DNA from: Deltaproteobacteria bacterium
GTDB taxonomy: Bacteria; Desulfobacterota; GWC2-55-46; JADFVP01
Reading direction: 5' to 3'
NCBI GenBank assembly: GCA_024275855.1
Contig: JAJRYL010000009.1
Coordinates: 1 to 6,016, forward strand
Length of the DNA stretch: 6,016 nt
Positions 1 through 5,410 of this stretch are shown here, piece after piece; positions within the stretch are counted from its first letter, which is position 1; each line of letters opens with the position of its first letter. The notes under the pieces are model-generated. The model searched no databases and was not told the DNA's origin. It was given only the letters and a program-made list of their open reading frames with translations. Both the position numbers and the translations under genes were made by a program.

Positions 1-239
1 AGCGGTTAATACTCAAGGGACGCTGGGACTACAAAGACTCCGGCATTCTCGACCGCACGCACATACGGTTCTTTACAAAAAAATCTTTTCTCCTCTCCCT
101 CGGCGCCGACCTGCCGGAGATGGAGGTAACCGGCTACAGCGCCAATATGGAGAATTATGGCCGTCTGCTAAAGCGCATAAGCTGGTTCAAAGAGTTCTTT
201 ACATGCCAGCATATCTTCAAACTGAGGCCGCGCGCTTAA
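1..239 (+). CDS. Class I SAM-dependent methyltransferase, C-terminal fragment (5' end outside window)
   Basis: An open frame runs in from the left edge (first whole codon at 3) and ends with TAA at 237-239, giving 78 residues of a protein C-terminus. The segment LKGRWDYKDSGILDRTH followed by IRFFTKKSF is the pattern found after the SAM-binding core in many class I methyltransferases (Methyltransf_11/23 type) of polysaccharide clusters. There the G.(W/F).Y...G.LD..H.RFFT stretch leads into a final helix-strand unit. The SAM-binding glycine motif and the start codon lie outside the window, so cofactor binding is inferred from family likeness only. It shares the strand of the glycosyltransferases that follow, though a 188-base gap separates them. 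Likely role: methylation of a sugar or glycan intermediate. The substrate is unknown, and a methyltransferase domain fused to something upstream cannot be excluded. Confidence 0.72.
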   Translation, partial: RLILKGRWDYKDSGILDRTHIRFFTKKSFLLSLGADLPEMEVTGYSANMENYGRLLKRISWFKEFFTCQHIFKLRPRA

Positions 240-343
240 CGTGCGCCAAAGGTTATACCCTTGCTTACCTCAAGAAGAAAATGGTACGCTTTATGCCTAA
301 CGGATAGAATAAGAGTTAAACTCAACGGCGGATGTTAAATGTA

Positions 344-389
344 TAAAAGCGCTTTGCGTAAATGCCGGGTTTAAAAGGCGCTTCGCGTA
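344..389. repeat. Imperfect direct repeat with palindrome upstream of the left glycosyltransferase operon
   Basis: Two copies lie in the 188-base gap (240-427) between the methyltransferase stop and the first glycosyltransferase: TAAAAGCGCTTTGCGTA at 344-360 and TAAAAGGCGCTTCGCGTA at 372-389. They differ by one inserted G and one T/C change, and start 28 bases apart. The first copy contains a perfect 10-base palindrome, AAAGCGCTTT (346-355). An AT-rich TATAAA at 342-347 touches the first copy and could be a -10 element, but I see no -35 element at normal spacing. The repeat could be an operator or simply chance in a low-complexity leader. The rest of the gap shows no gene; the only start there with a nearby purine run encodes eight codons. 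Confidence 0.35.
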
Positions 390-415
390 TTAACAGTCCG
401 TTCGACAAATAAACC

Positions 416-419
416 GGAG
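416..419 (+). promoter_or_regulatory. Ribosome binding site of the first glycosyltransferase
   Basis: GGAG sits 8 bases before the ATG at 428. It supports that start, as does the encoded N-terminus (MIHILLCPHVLDYGGSQ), which begins directly with the first beta strand and glycine loop of a GT-B fold. Confidence 0.6.
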
Positions 420-427
420 CAGGCAGT

Positions 428-1420
428 ATGATCCATATTCTTCTGTGCCCGCACGTTCTCGATTATGGCGGCTCTCAGTCGAGCATGCACCACTGGGCCC
501 GGCACGTTGACCCGACACGCTTCAAAATATCCGTTTTAGCTATGGGCAGGGGCGGGCTTAGCGAAAAGTTCGAGGCCGCCTACCCGACCTATTACGACGC
601 TTCCGGGTACCCCGGTATCGGGCGCTTCATAAAAGAGCTGAAACCCGATATTGTGCACGCGTGCCCGGGCGGCGGCACCGACCTCGCCTACATAACGGAG
701 GCCGCAAAACTTACAACCGTTACTCAGACCGTTATGTGTCCGAGGCAGGCCGGCAACATAAAAGACGTATCCGGCAGCATTGTGCTTTCGAGGTTTGTGC
801 TCGGCCTTCAAAGTTCCAGTTTGGATAAGACCGTACAGATCGACCCGCCGTTTGACGTAACCGATTACGACATAAAGTACGGCAAAGAGCACTTCGGGCT
901 GCCCGAAGATAAACTGCTGGTAGGTTCGCTCGGCAACGCGCGCAAGGAAAACAGCCATTTTCTAAAAATAGCCCGCCACTTCAACCACCCGGACGTGCAT
1001 TTCGTCATCAAGTCGAACCAGAAGTATAAGTACCTTTTCGGGCGCTCACGGATTACCTCGATAGAAAGACAGATAACGGAGGACGAAAAACTGAGCCTTA
1101 TAAACTGTCTCGACATCTTCCTCTACCCCACCTCTAACGAGGCGTACGGTATTGTCTTTCTTGAGGCCATGAGCCGGAAAGTACCGATTTTAACGTACGA
1201 CGACTCGGCCAACCCCGAGACAATAGGTTCAGGCGGCCTTTTAGCCCCCCTGAACGATACAAACAGAATGACAGAACAGCTTGAGAGGCTTGTAAAAGAT
1301 AAAAAAGAGCGGGAAAGGCTTGGCCAAAACGGTTACGACCTCTTTACAAAACGGAACGACCCTAAACTTATAGCGAAAAAGTACGAGGCTTTTTTCGAGG
1401 AGAAGTTAAAATCCACATGA
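428..1420 (+). CDS. Glycosyltransferase family 4 (GT-B fold)
   Basis: This 330-residue protein is predicted to transfer a sugar from a nucleotide-sugar donor to a growing lipid-linked or LPS glycan at the inner face of the cytoplasmic membrane. The N-terminal acceptor half opens with a strand and glycine loop (YGGSQ, residues 13-17) and has LKPDIVHA at 71-78. The donor half starts near 163 with VGSLGNARKEN, whose basic residues R172/K173 sit where GT4 enzymes contact the donor phosphates. The hallmark EX7E motif is intact: E238 and E246 in NEAYGIVFLEAMS. At 330 residues it is shorter than the usual 360-400, and most of the shortening seems to be in the N-terminal half. There is no signal peptide or membrane segment. 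It overlaps the next gene by four bases (ATGA), which suggests translational coupling. The family is clear; the sugar and linkage cannot be told from sequence. Confidence 0.9.
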   Translation: MIHILLCPHVLDYGGSQSSMHHWARHVDPTRFKISVLAMGRGGLSEKFEAAYPTYYDASGYPGIGRFIKELKPDIVHACPGGGTDLAYITEAAKLTTVTQTVMCPRQAGNIKDVSGSIVLSRFVLGLQSSSLDKTVQIDPPFDVTDYDIKYGKEHFGLPEDKLLVGSLGNARKENSHFLKIARHFNHPDVHFVIKSNQKYKYLFGRSRITSIERQITEDEKLSLINCLDIFLYPTSNEAYGIVFLEAMSRKVPILTYDDSANPETIGSGGLLAPLNDTNRMTEQLERLVKDKKERERLGQNGYDLFTKRNDPKLIAKKYEAFFEEKLKST

Positions 1421-2403
1421 AAAAGTCACTTAAAATAAACTTTCTCTCTCACCTCAACCCGTTTCACTACCACGGCGGGGGAGAGCAGATTACGAACGCC
1501 ATCATCCGCGAGGGCAGGGGGCGGGGCCACGATGTCAGGGTAGTCGCCATGAAACCGAAGAAGTTCCGGCTCTCCACTCGCGTGCTCAAGCACAGGAAAC
1601 CGGACATCTGGCTGCTCTTCGACGTCTTCAACTGCCCGGAGGCGAAAGACCACTTCGCACGCAACTATATAGACTCTATTATATCTACCGGCAGGTACTT
1701 TATCGGACAGAACACTTACGCGGACATCTGCTACTTAAACTCCCTGCCGTGCAACGGAAAAATTGGCGACGGACGAAAATGCGTTATCACCAAAGAGGAG
1801 TACTACGGCAGGTTCGACAACAGCTCGGGCTGGAAAAACGGCTTCTGTCCGGTTGGCGACAACGAGCGGCTCTTTACGGACGCGCTCGGCTGCATCTTCC
1901 TCTCGCCGCTGCACGCCTCGGTCTTTACAAAAATATACCCGAAAATAGATGATAAAACCTACATACTGAAACCGCTTGTAGACGTAGAGCTCTTTACCGA
2001 CAAAAAGCAGACGCGCGATATAAAGTACGCCTCTTACGGCGGCATGACCGAAACAAAGGGTTTTTACAATATACGCAAAAAATTTCCTAACGAGCACATC
2101 CTCTTTTTCGGTTCGCGCGGCTACCGTCTGGCGGAGAAATATAACTACGGCGAGGTTATCGGGCCTATTCCTTACGAGGAGATGCCTGACTTTTTAAACC
2201 GCGTAGAGAACTATATCCACATGCCGCGCTGGCCGGAGCCGCACGGCTTAATAGTAAATCAGGCCGCTCTTAGCGGCTGCAACCTGATTACCAACGACAT
2301 GGTAGGCGCGCTTACGCACGGCACCGACCCTGCCGACAGGGCGGGTTACGAAAACAACGCCGCTGAATTCTGGCAGTACATAGAGCGGAAAGCTGAAATT
2401 TAA
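1417..2403 (+). CDS. GT-B fold glycosyltransferase (GT4-like) with cysteine-rich insert and altered EX7E motif
   Basis: This 328-residue protein is a predicted retaining glycosyltransferase. Its start, MKKSLKINFLSHLNPFHYHGGGEQ, carries the glycine-rich loop (residues 20-22) of the N-terminal Rossmann domain. The C-terminal donor domain begins near 204 (YASYGGMTETKGF) and includes ILFFGSRG (228-235) and PRWPEPHGLIVNQAALSG (270-287). In that last segment the EX7E motif reads E274-x7-Q282, so the second glutamate is a glutamine. Residues 105-144 hold four cysteines (C105, C112, C122, C144) at the place where many GT4 proteins have a Cys-rich insert after the third strand; metal binding there is only inferred. 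The ATG lies inside the TGA of the preceding gene (ATGA), with GAGGAG at 1397-1402, rather far upstream, so translation probably depends on coupling. The fold is well supported; donor, acceptor and even activity are open because of the Gln change. Confidence 0.82.
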   Translation: MKKSLKINFLSHLNPFHYHGGGEQITNAIIREGRGRGHDVRVVAMKPKKFRLSTRVLKHRKPDIWLLFDVFNCPEAKDHFARNYIDSIISTGRYFIGQNTYADICYLNSLPCNGKIGDGRKCVITKEEYYGRFDNSSGWKNGFCPVGDNERLFTDALGCIFLSPLHASVFTKIYPKIDDKTYILKPLVDVELFTDKKQTRDIKYASYGGMTETKGFYNIRKKFPNEHILFFGSRGYRLAEKYNYGEVIGPIPYEEMPDFLNRVENYIHMPRWPEPHGLIVNQAALSGCNLITNDMVGALTHGTDPADRAGYENNAAEFWQYIERKAEI

Positions 2404-2406
2404 GAA

Positions 2407-2412
2407 GGGGAG
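2407..2412 (+). promoter_or_regulatory. Strong ribosome binding site before the GT2 gene
   Basis: GGGGAG, within AAGGGGAG, ends 6 bases before the ATG at 2419. It falls in the 15-base gap after the TAA of the preceding glycosyltransferase and fixes the start. Confidence 0.7.
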
Positions 2413-2418
2413 CGCCGT

Positions 2419-3222
2419 ATGAGCAGAAAAATAGGCGTAGTCTGCGCCTTTATGGAAGAAGAACCGATACACAGCCCGTACAGCATTCGCGGCCTCGTCA
2501 ATACGTTGTCGTGCTTAAGCGGCCTTACGATGCTTTGCGTCGCAAACGGCGTTAAGGTCTCCGACGAGCTTAAAGAGCTTTTCAAAAATATTCCGCAGGC
2601 GACACTGCTTGAGCTTGATGAAAATATCGGCGTGCCCGGTGCCTGGAACTTGGGTATTGAGCAGCTTGAGAGCGATGTTCTCTTAATTCTGAACGACGAC
2701 CTGTGGCTCGACGCGGAGTGCGTTATGGAGCTGGTAAAATTTTTAGAAGAAAAACCCGATACAGCGGTAGTCGGAGTCGAGGGGCAGGTCTGCAAAGAGT
2801 TAAATCCCGATAACGGCTTCCCTCTTGCCGCAATAAAGTACAAAAAGAAGAAGAAGCGCGGTTTCTTCAATACGGGTAAAAAATGGTCGAAAGGCGGTGT
2901 CGATGTAACTATGGCCAGCGGTTTTCTCTTTGCGCTCTCCGGCGACTTTTTAAAAAAGACCGGCTTCCGCTTCGACACACGCTTCACCCCGGCCTTTTTC
3001 GAAGAGTTCGACCTCGCCTACTTTGCGCGGGATAACGGTTACAAGGCCCGCGTACTGCTTGGCCTCGAAGCCCACTACGACCATATTCACGGCGTAAGCT
3101 CAGGGCCGGTTGAAATAAAGTACCTCGACAAATCGATTATGTCCGACGAACTGACGGAGAGAAACATGAAACTCTTTATCGAGAAGTGGAAAGACCGACT
3201 GCTAAAACTCGCCATGCCTTAA
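2419..3222 (+). CDS. Glycosyltransferase family 2-like protein (GT-A fold)
   Basis: This 267-residue protein is a predicted inverting GT-A glycosyltransferase. Clear family marks are ENIGVPGAWNLGIE (68-81), the GT2 pattern N.G...A.N.G; LLILNDDLWLD (88-98), the acidic metal/nucleotide site equivalent to DXD, with D93/D94; and ASGFLFALSGDFLKKTGFRFD (166-186) followed by FFEEFDLAYFARDNGY (193-208). The last is the ED.D...R....G region that supplies the catalytic base in this family. The N-terminus is odd: in place of the usual VSVIIPTYN-like first strand it reads IGVVCAFMEEEPIHSPYSIRG. A lysine-rich loop (K142-R147) precedes the acceptor region and may favour contact with acidic membrane or LPS. 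No membrane segment is visible, so it is not a polymer-exporting synthase. It is the last gene of the + strand run. The substrate is not predictable. Confidence 0.87.
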   Translation: MSRKIGVVCAFMEEEPIHSPYSIRGLVNTLSCLSGLTMLCVANGVKVSDELKELFKNIPQATLLELDENIGVPGAWNLGIEQLESDVLLILNDDLWLDAECVMELVKFLEEKPDTAVVGVEGQVCKELNPDNGFPLAAIKYKKKKKRGFFNTGKKWSKGGVDVTMASGFLFALSGDFLKKTGFRFDTRFTPAFFEEFDLAYFARDNGYKARVLLGLEAHYDHIHGVSSGPVEIKYLDKSIMSDELTERNMKLFIEKWKDRLLKLAMP

Positions 3223-3236
3223 GCGTACGGCGGGCC

Positions 3237-3268
3237 AAGAGCGCTCACCGCTCTACAACCGCTCTTTT
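3237..3268 (+). terminator. Possible intrinsic terminator in the convergent junction
   Basis: AAGAGCG (3237-3243) is the exact inverse of CGCTCTT (3260-3266), giving a 7-base-pair stem with a 16-base loop followed by TTAT on the + strand. A tighter alternative uses AGAGCG (3238-3243), a CTCAC loop and CGCTCT (3249-3254), so two mutually exclusive hairpins share the left arm. It lies 14 bases after the stop of the + strand GT2 gene and overlaps the last codons of the opposing heptosyltransferase gene. The T run is short, and no T run follows on the - strand, so any terminator would serve the + strand. Confidence 0.4.
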
Positions 3269-4413
3269 ATCCTGTCAAAGACCGTATCCACCTCTATCTC
3301 CGTAATACAGTCGCTTATCTTGCTTCCATCGCAACCGTCCCGGTTGCACGGCCTGCACTCGAACCTTTCGAGCGTTATAACCGTGTGCCCGTCTCCCCAC
3401 GGCGCCCAGTCCACTTCGCTTGTCGGGCCAAAAAGCGCCACCACCGGCGTACCCGCCGCCGCCGCCATATGCATGGGCGCGGAGTCTACACCGAAAAAGA
3501 GGGTGCCGTCGGCTATAACCGCCCCAAGCTCGCACAATGTAAGGCAGCCGCTTAAGTCCACCACGTCGCCAGTTACGGCCCCGGTAATTTTCTCTATATA
3601 CTCAAGCTCGTTCGAGTCCGGACCCGAAGTCAGCACAACCTTTACGCTAAGCTCCTCTCTCAGCCGGTCTATAAGCAAAGCTACCTTGGCGGTTGTCCAG
3701 CACTTGAACATCCAGCGCGACGTAGGGTGAACAACCACATACTTGTCGTTTATCCCTATGCCTCTTTCACCCAGTTTTTCCTCTACGTTCGCCCGCGCGT
3801 TTATACCCTCGAACAGGCGCGTGGTTATCTCGTCCTTTTCAGGGAAGATACCGATCCTTCTGAGCGTGTCGAGATACCTCTCTACATAGTGCCGCCCGGA
3901 AGAGGCCATAGGAGCCACATGCGTAAGCGAATCGTACTTGCCGAGAAACTCAGCCTTCTTAAGTTCGGGCCCTACACGTATAGAGGCGCCAGACAGGAGC
4001 GCGGCGTTTACGGAGCGCGACCCGGTAGAGAGAAGCAGAACCATATCATAACCGGCCGAACGGATTCTTTTAAATAACCGCAACTCTTCCGCCGCCCTTT
4101 TAAAAGAAAAACCGCCCTTTATCGCCGGCCTGTTCAATACTATAAGATCGTTGACGGCGGGGTTGTGCAGCAGCATCTCTTCTGTGCCCATATTTACATA
4201 AGCGTCTATCTCAGCATCGGGCAGTGCCTTCTTAAGGGCATAAAAGACCGGAGACGAGAGCAGCACGTCTCCGATATTTTTAAGTATCACGACAAGCGCT
4301 TTATCTACGCCCGACAGATCGGGGTAGTCGTCGAAAAGAGGATAACCGTCTTTAACCGTAAAAGCCTCGACTTCGGTACCCCCTTTTTGCGCCTCTGTGC
4401 CTTCAGTATCCAT
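3253..4413 (-). CDS. rfaQ: Glycosyltransferase family 9, lipopolysaccharide heptosyltransferase III-like
   Basis: This 386-residue protein is a predicted ADP-heptose:LPS heptosyltransferase (GT9, GT-B fold) that adds heptose to the inner core at the cytoplasmic membrane. The N-terminal domain has ILKNIGDVLLSSPVFYALK from about residue 43, with the GD pair (48-49) holding the family's catalytic aspartate. The C-terminal domain has HPTSRWMFKCW (229-239), the form typical of RfaQ/WaaQ, then FGVDSAPMHMAAAAGTP (about 307-323) and FGPTSEVDWAPWG (328-340). Near the end, cysteines at 353, 356, 361 and 369 (C-x2-C-x4-C-x7-C) match the Cys-rich tail seen in this subgroup. I chose ATG at 4413, which has AAGAGAAG nine bases upstream. 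A TTG at 4422 would add three residues but touches that site. About 36 residues precede the first strand, longer than usual. The subfamily is likely, the exact heptose acceptor inferred. Confidence 0.86.
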   Translation of the reverse strand: MDTEGTEAQKGGTEVEAFTVKDGYPLFDDYPDLSGVDKALVVILKNIGDVLLSSPVFYALKKALPDAEIDAYVNMGTEEMLLHNPAVNDLIVLNRPAIKGGFSFKRAAEELRLFKRIRSAGYDMVLLLSTGSRSVNAALLSGASIRVGPELKKAEFLGKYDSLTHVAPMASSGRHYVERYLDTLRRIGIFPEKDEITTRLFEGINARANVEEKLGERGIGINDKYVVVHPTSRWMFKCWTTAKVALLIDRLREELSVKVVLTSGPDSNELEYIEKITGAVTGDVVDLSGCLTLCELGAVIADGTLFFGVDSAPMHMAAAAGTPVVALFGPTSEVDWAPWGDGHTVITLERFECRPCNRDGCDGSKISDCITEIEVDTVFDRIKERL

Positions 4414-4422
4414 ACTCTTCAA

Positions 4423-4430
4423 CTTCTCTT
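4423..4430 (-). promoter_or_regulatory. Ribosome binding site that decides the heptosyltransferase start
   Basis: On the - strand AAGAGAAG ends nine bases before the ATG at 4413, a normal spacing. For the alternative TTG at 4422 it would have no spacer at all, so the ATG is preferred. Confidence 0.55.
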
Positions 4431-4434
4431 ATCT

Positions 4435-4465
4435 CTTATATCTATTAAGCGAACCTGTAGCTCAA
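4435..4465 (-). promoter_or_regulatory. Weak candidate promoter before the heptosyltransferase gene
   Basis: In the 76-base gap between the two right-arm genes the - strand reads TTGAGC (4465-4460), 19 bases, then TATAAG (4440-4435). Both boxes are only partly consensus and the spacing is long. An 11-base T tract (4474-4464) lies at the upstream side of the -35 and overlaps its first two bases, as an AT-rich upstream element might. Read-through from the preceding gene is just as possible. Confidence 0.2.
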
Positions 4466-4474
4466 AAAAAAAAA
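4464..4474. repeat. 11-base A/T homopolymer in the intergenic gap
   Basis: Eleven consecutive A on the + strand (T on the - strand) lie 15 bases after the stop of the CgeB-like glycosyltransferase and about 50 bases before the heptosyltransferase start. It is the longest homopolymer I noticed in the window. I see no strong stem directly upstream on the - strand, so it is not a convincing intrinsic terminator. Confidence 0.85.
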
Positions 4475-4489
4475 CCGGTGCCTTAAAAC

Positions 4490-5410
4490 TCAGTCGAGAG
4501 CGGCGATAATTTCTTTCACCCTGTGGGCGTACGTATGGAACTCGAAGATGTGGCGCTGCCCCTCTACCGCTATCTTTCGCGCGGCCTGCGGGTTTTTAGC
4601 GTAGTAGAGCGCCTTTTTAACACCCTCGCGCTCTGTTCTAAAGGTAACATAATGCTGGCCGTCGTTAAAGAGCTCTTCGTAACCGAGCGACCCGTAGACG
4701 TTTGTTAAAAGCATACACCTGCCGTTGGCCATTGTCTCGAAGACCCGCATATTGAGGTCTTTACCCTTAACGCCAGTGAAACCGGCGCCGAGATTAAAAC
4801 CTATCGTGCAGCGCGCTATCTCGCGGGTAACGTCCGTGCCGAACCGTTTTCTGTAGTAGAAGTCGGTACTGAGCCCTGCGGACCTGAAGAGTTTTTCAAA
4901 CGCCTTGCGGTGTTTATACGGGGCGCCGCACATGCCGATGTCGAAACCCTTGCGTTTAAGAAATTTGCTTACAAGGCTTCTTTTTTTCCGCGCCTCCATT
5001 TCCGGTGTCCAGACATGGGTAGCCGGGTCCGCGGCAAGCGGCAGCCAGCGGGCGCGCTTTCCAAGCGCGGCCACAACGTGCTTTTGCGCCACCCATATAT
5101 AATCAAACCCGTACTTCCTGCAGTACGCTTTATGAATATCGAGCTTGTGGCACGAGTCTATGCTTACATACGCCGCCGGGGTTTTACGCTCTTTTAAAAA
5201 CGGAAATTCAACCGGCAGACCGCAATCGACAAAGAGTATAAGGTCTGCCTCCGGCAGCTTAACATCCTCAACCGGCTTATGCGGGTCGAAAACAATTTCC
5301 ACAACCTCTATCTCTCCGGCGGCCTCAAGCGTCTTCAAAGCGTTGGAGTAGTACCCGGAAGCCGAGTGCGGTATAGATGTACGCAGATTTATTATCTTCT
5401 TTCTTTCCAT
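4490..5410 (-). CDS. CgeB-like glycosyltransferase (GT-B fold, Glyco_trans_1_2 type)
   Basis: This 306-residue protein is a predicted GT-B glycosyltransferase of the CgeB/Glyco_trans_1_2 group, common in LPS, spore-coat and flagellin glycosylation loci. The C-terminal donor domain is diagnostic: GFDIGMCGAPYKHRKAF (155-171) opens it, then KGKDLNMRVFETMANGRCMLLT (215-236) with the N.R.FE..A.G signature, GYEELFNDGQHYVTF (243-257), and a terminal helix with HTYAHRVKEII (292-302). The N-terminal half is shorter and less conserved, with ADLILFVDCGLP (55-66) and YVSIDSCHK (81-89) as likely central strands. No membrane segment or signal peptide is seen. The ATG overlaps the TAA of the upstream GT2 gene by one base (TAATG). 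GGAG sits only three bases from the ATG, with AGAAG eight bases away, so coupling is likely. The classical EX7E motif is not obvious, as is common in this group. The substrate is unknown. Confidence 0.82.
   Translation of the reverse strand: MERKKIINLRTSIPHSASGYYSNALKTLEAAGEIEVVEIVFDPHKPVEDVKLPEADLILFVDCGLPVEFPFLKERKTPAAYVSIDSCHKLDIHKAYCRKYGFDYIWVAQKHVVAALGKRARWLPLAADPATHVWTPEMEARKKRSLVSKFLKRKGFDIGMCGAPYKHRKAFEKLFRSAGLSTDFYYRKRFGTDVTREIARCTIGFNLGAGFTGVKGKDLNMRVFETMANGRCMLLTNVYGSLGYEELFNDGQHYVTFRTEREGVKKALYYAKNPQAARKIAVEGQRHIFEFHTYAHRVKEIIAALD

Noticed and set aside
261..290. Promoter TTGCTT / TACGCT upstream of the left operon
   Set aside because: Both boxes match consensus poorly and many such pairs occur by chance; no other support.
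281..307. Small leader peptide gene in the gap
   Set aside because: Only eight codons, with no run of regulatory codons and no attenuator-like structure that I can see.
536..958. Antisense reading frame of 140 codons under the first glycosyltransferase
   Set aside because: It lies wholly inside a gene with strong family motifs, has no recognisable domain and looks like a shadow frame; the same applies to the other overlapping frames in the window.
3253..4422. TTG at 4422 as the start of the heptosyltransferase
   Set aside because: The purine-rich ribosome binding site would touch the TTG with no spacer, while the ATG at 4413 has a nine-base spacer; the difference is only three residues.
4464..4489. 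Intrinsic terminator after the CgeB-like gene
   Set aside because: The T tract is long, but I find no stem of adequate length directly before it on the - strand.
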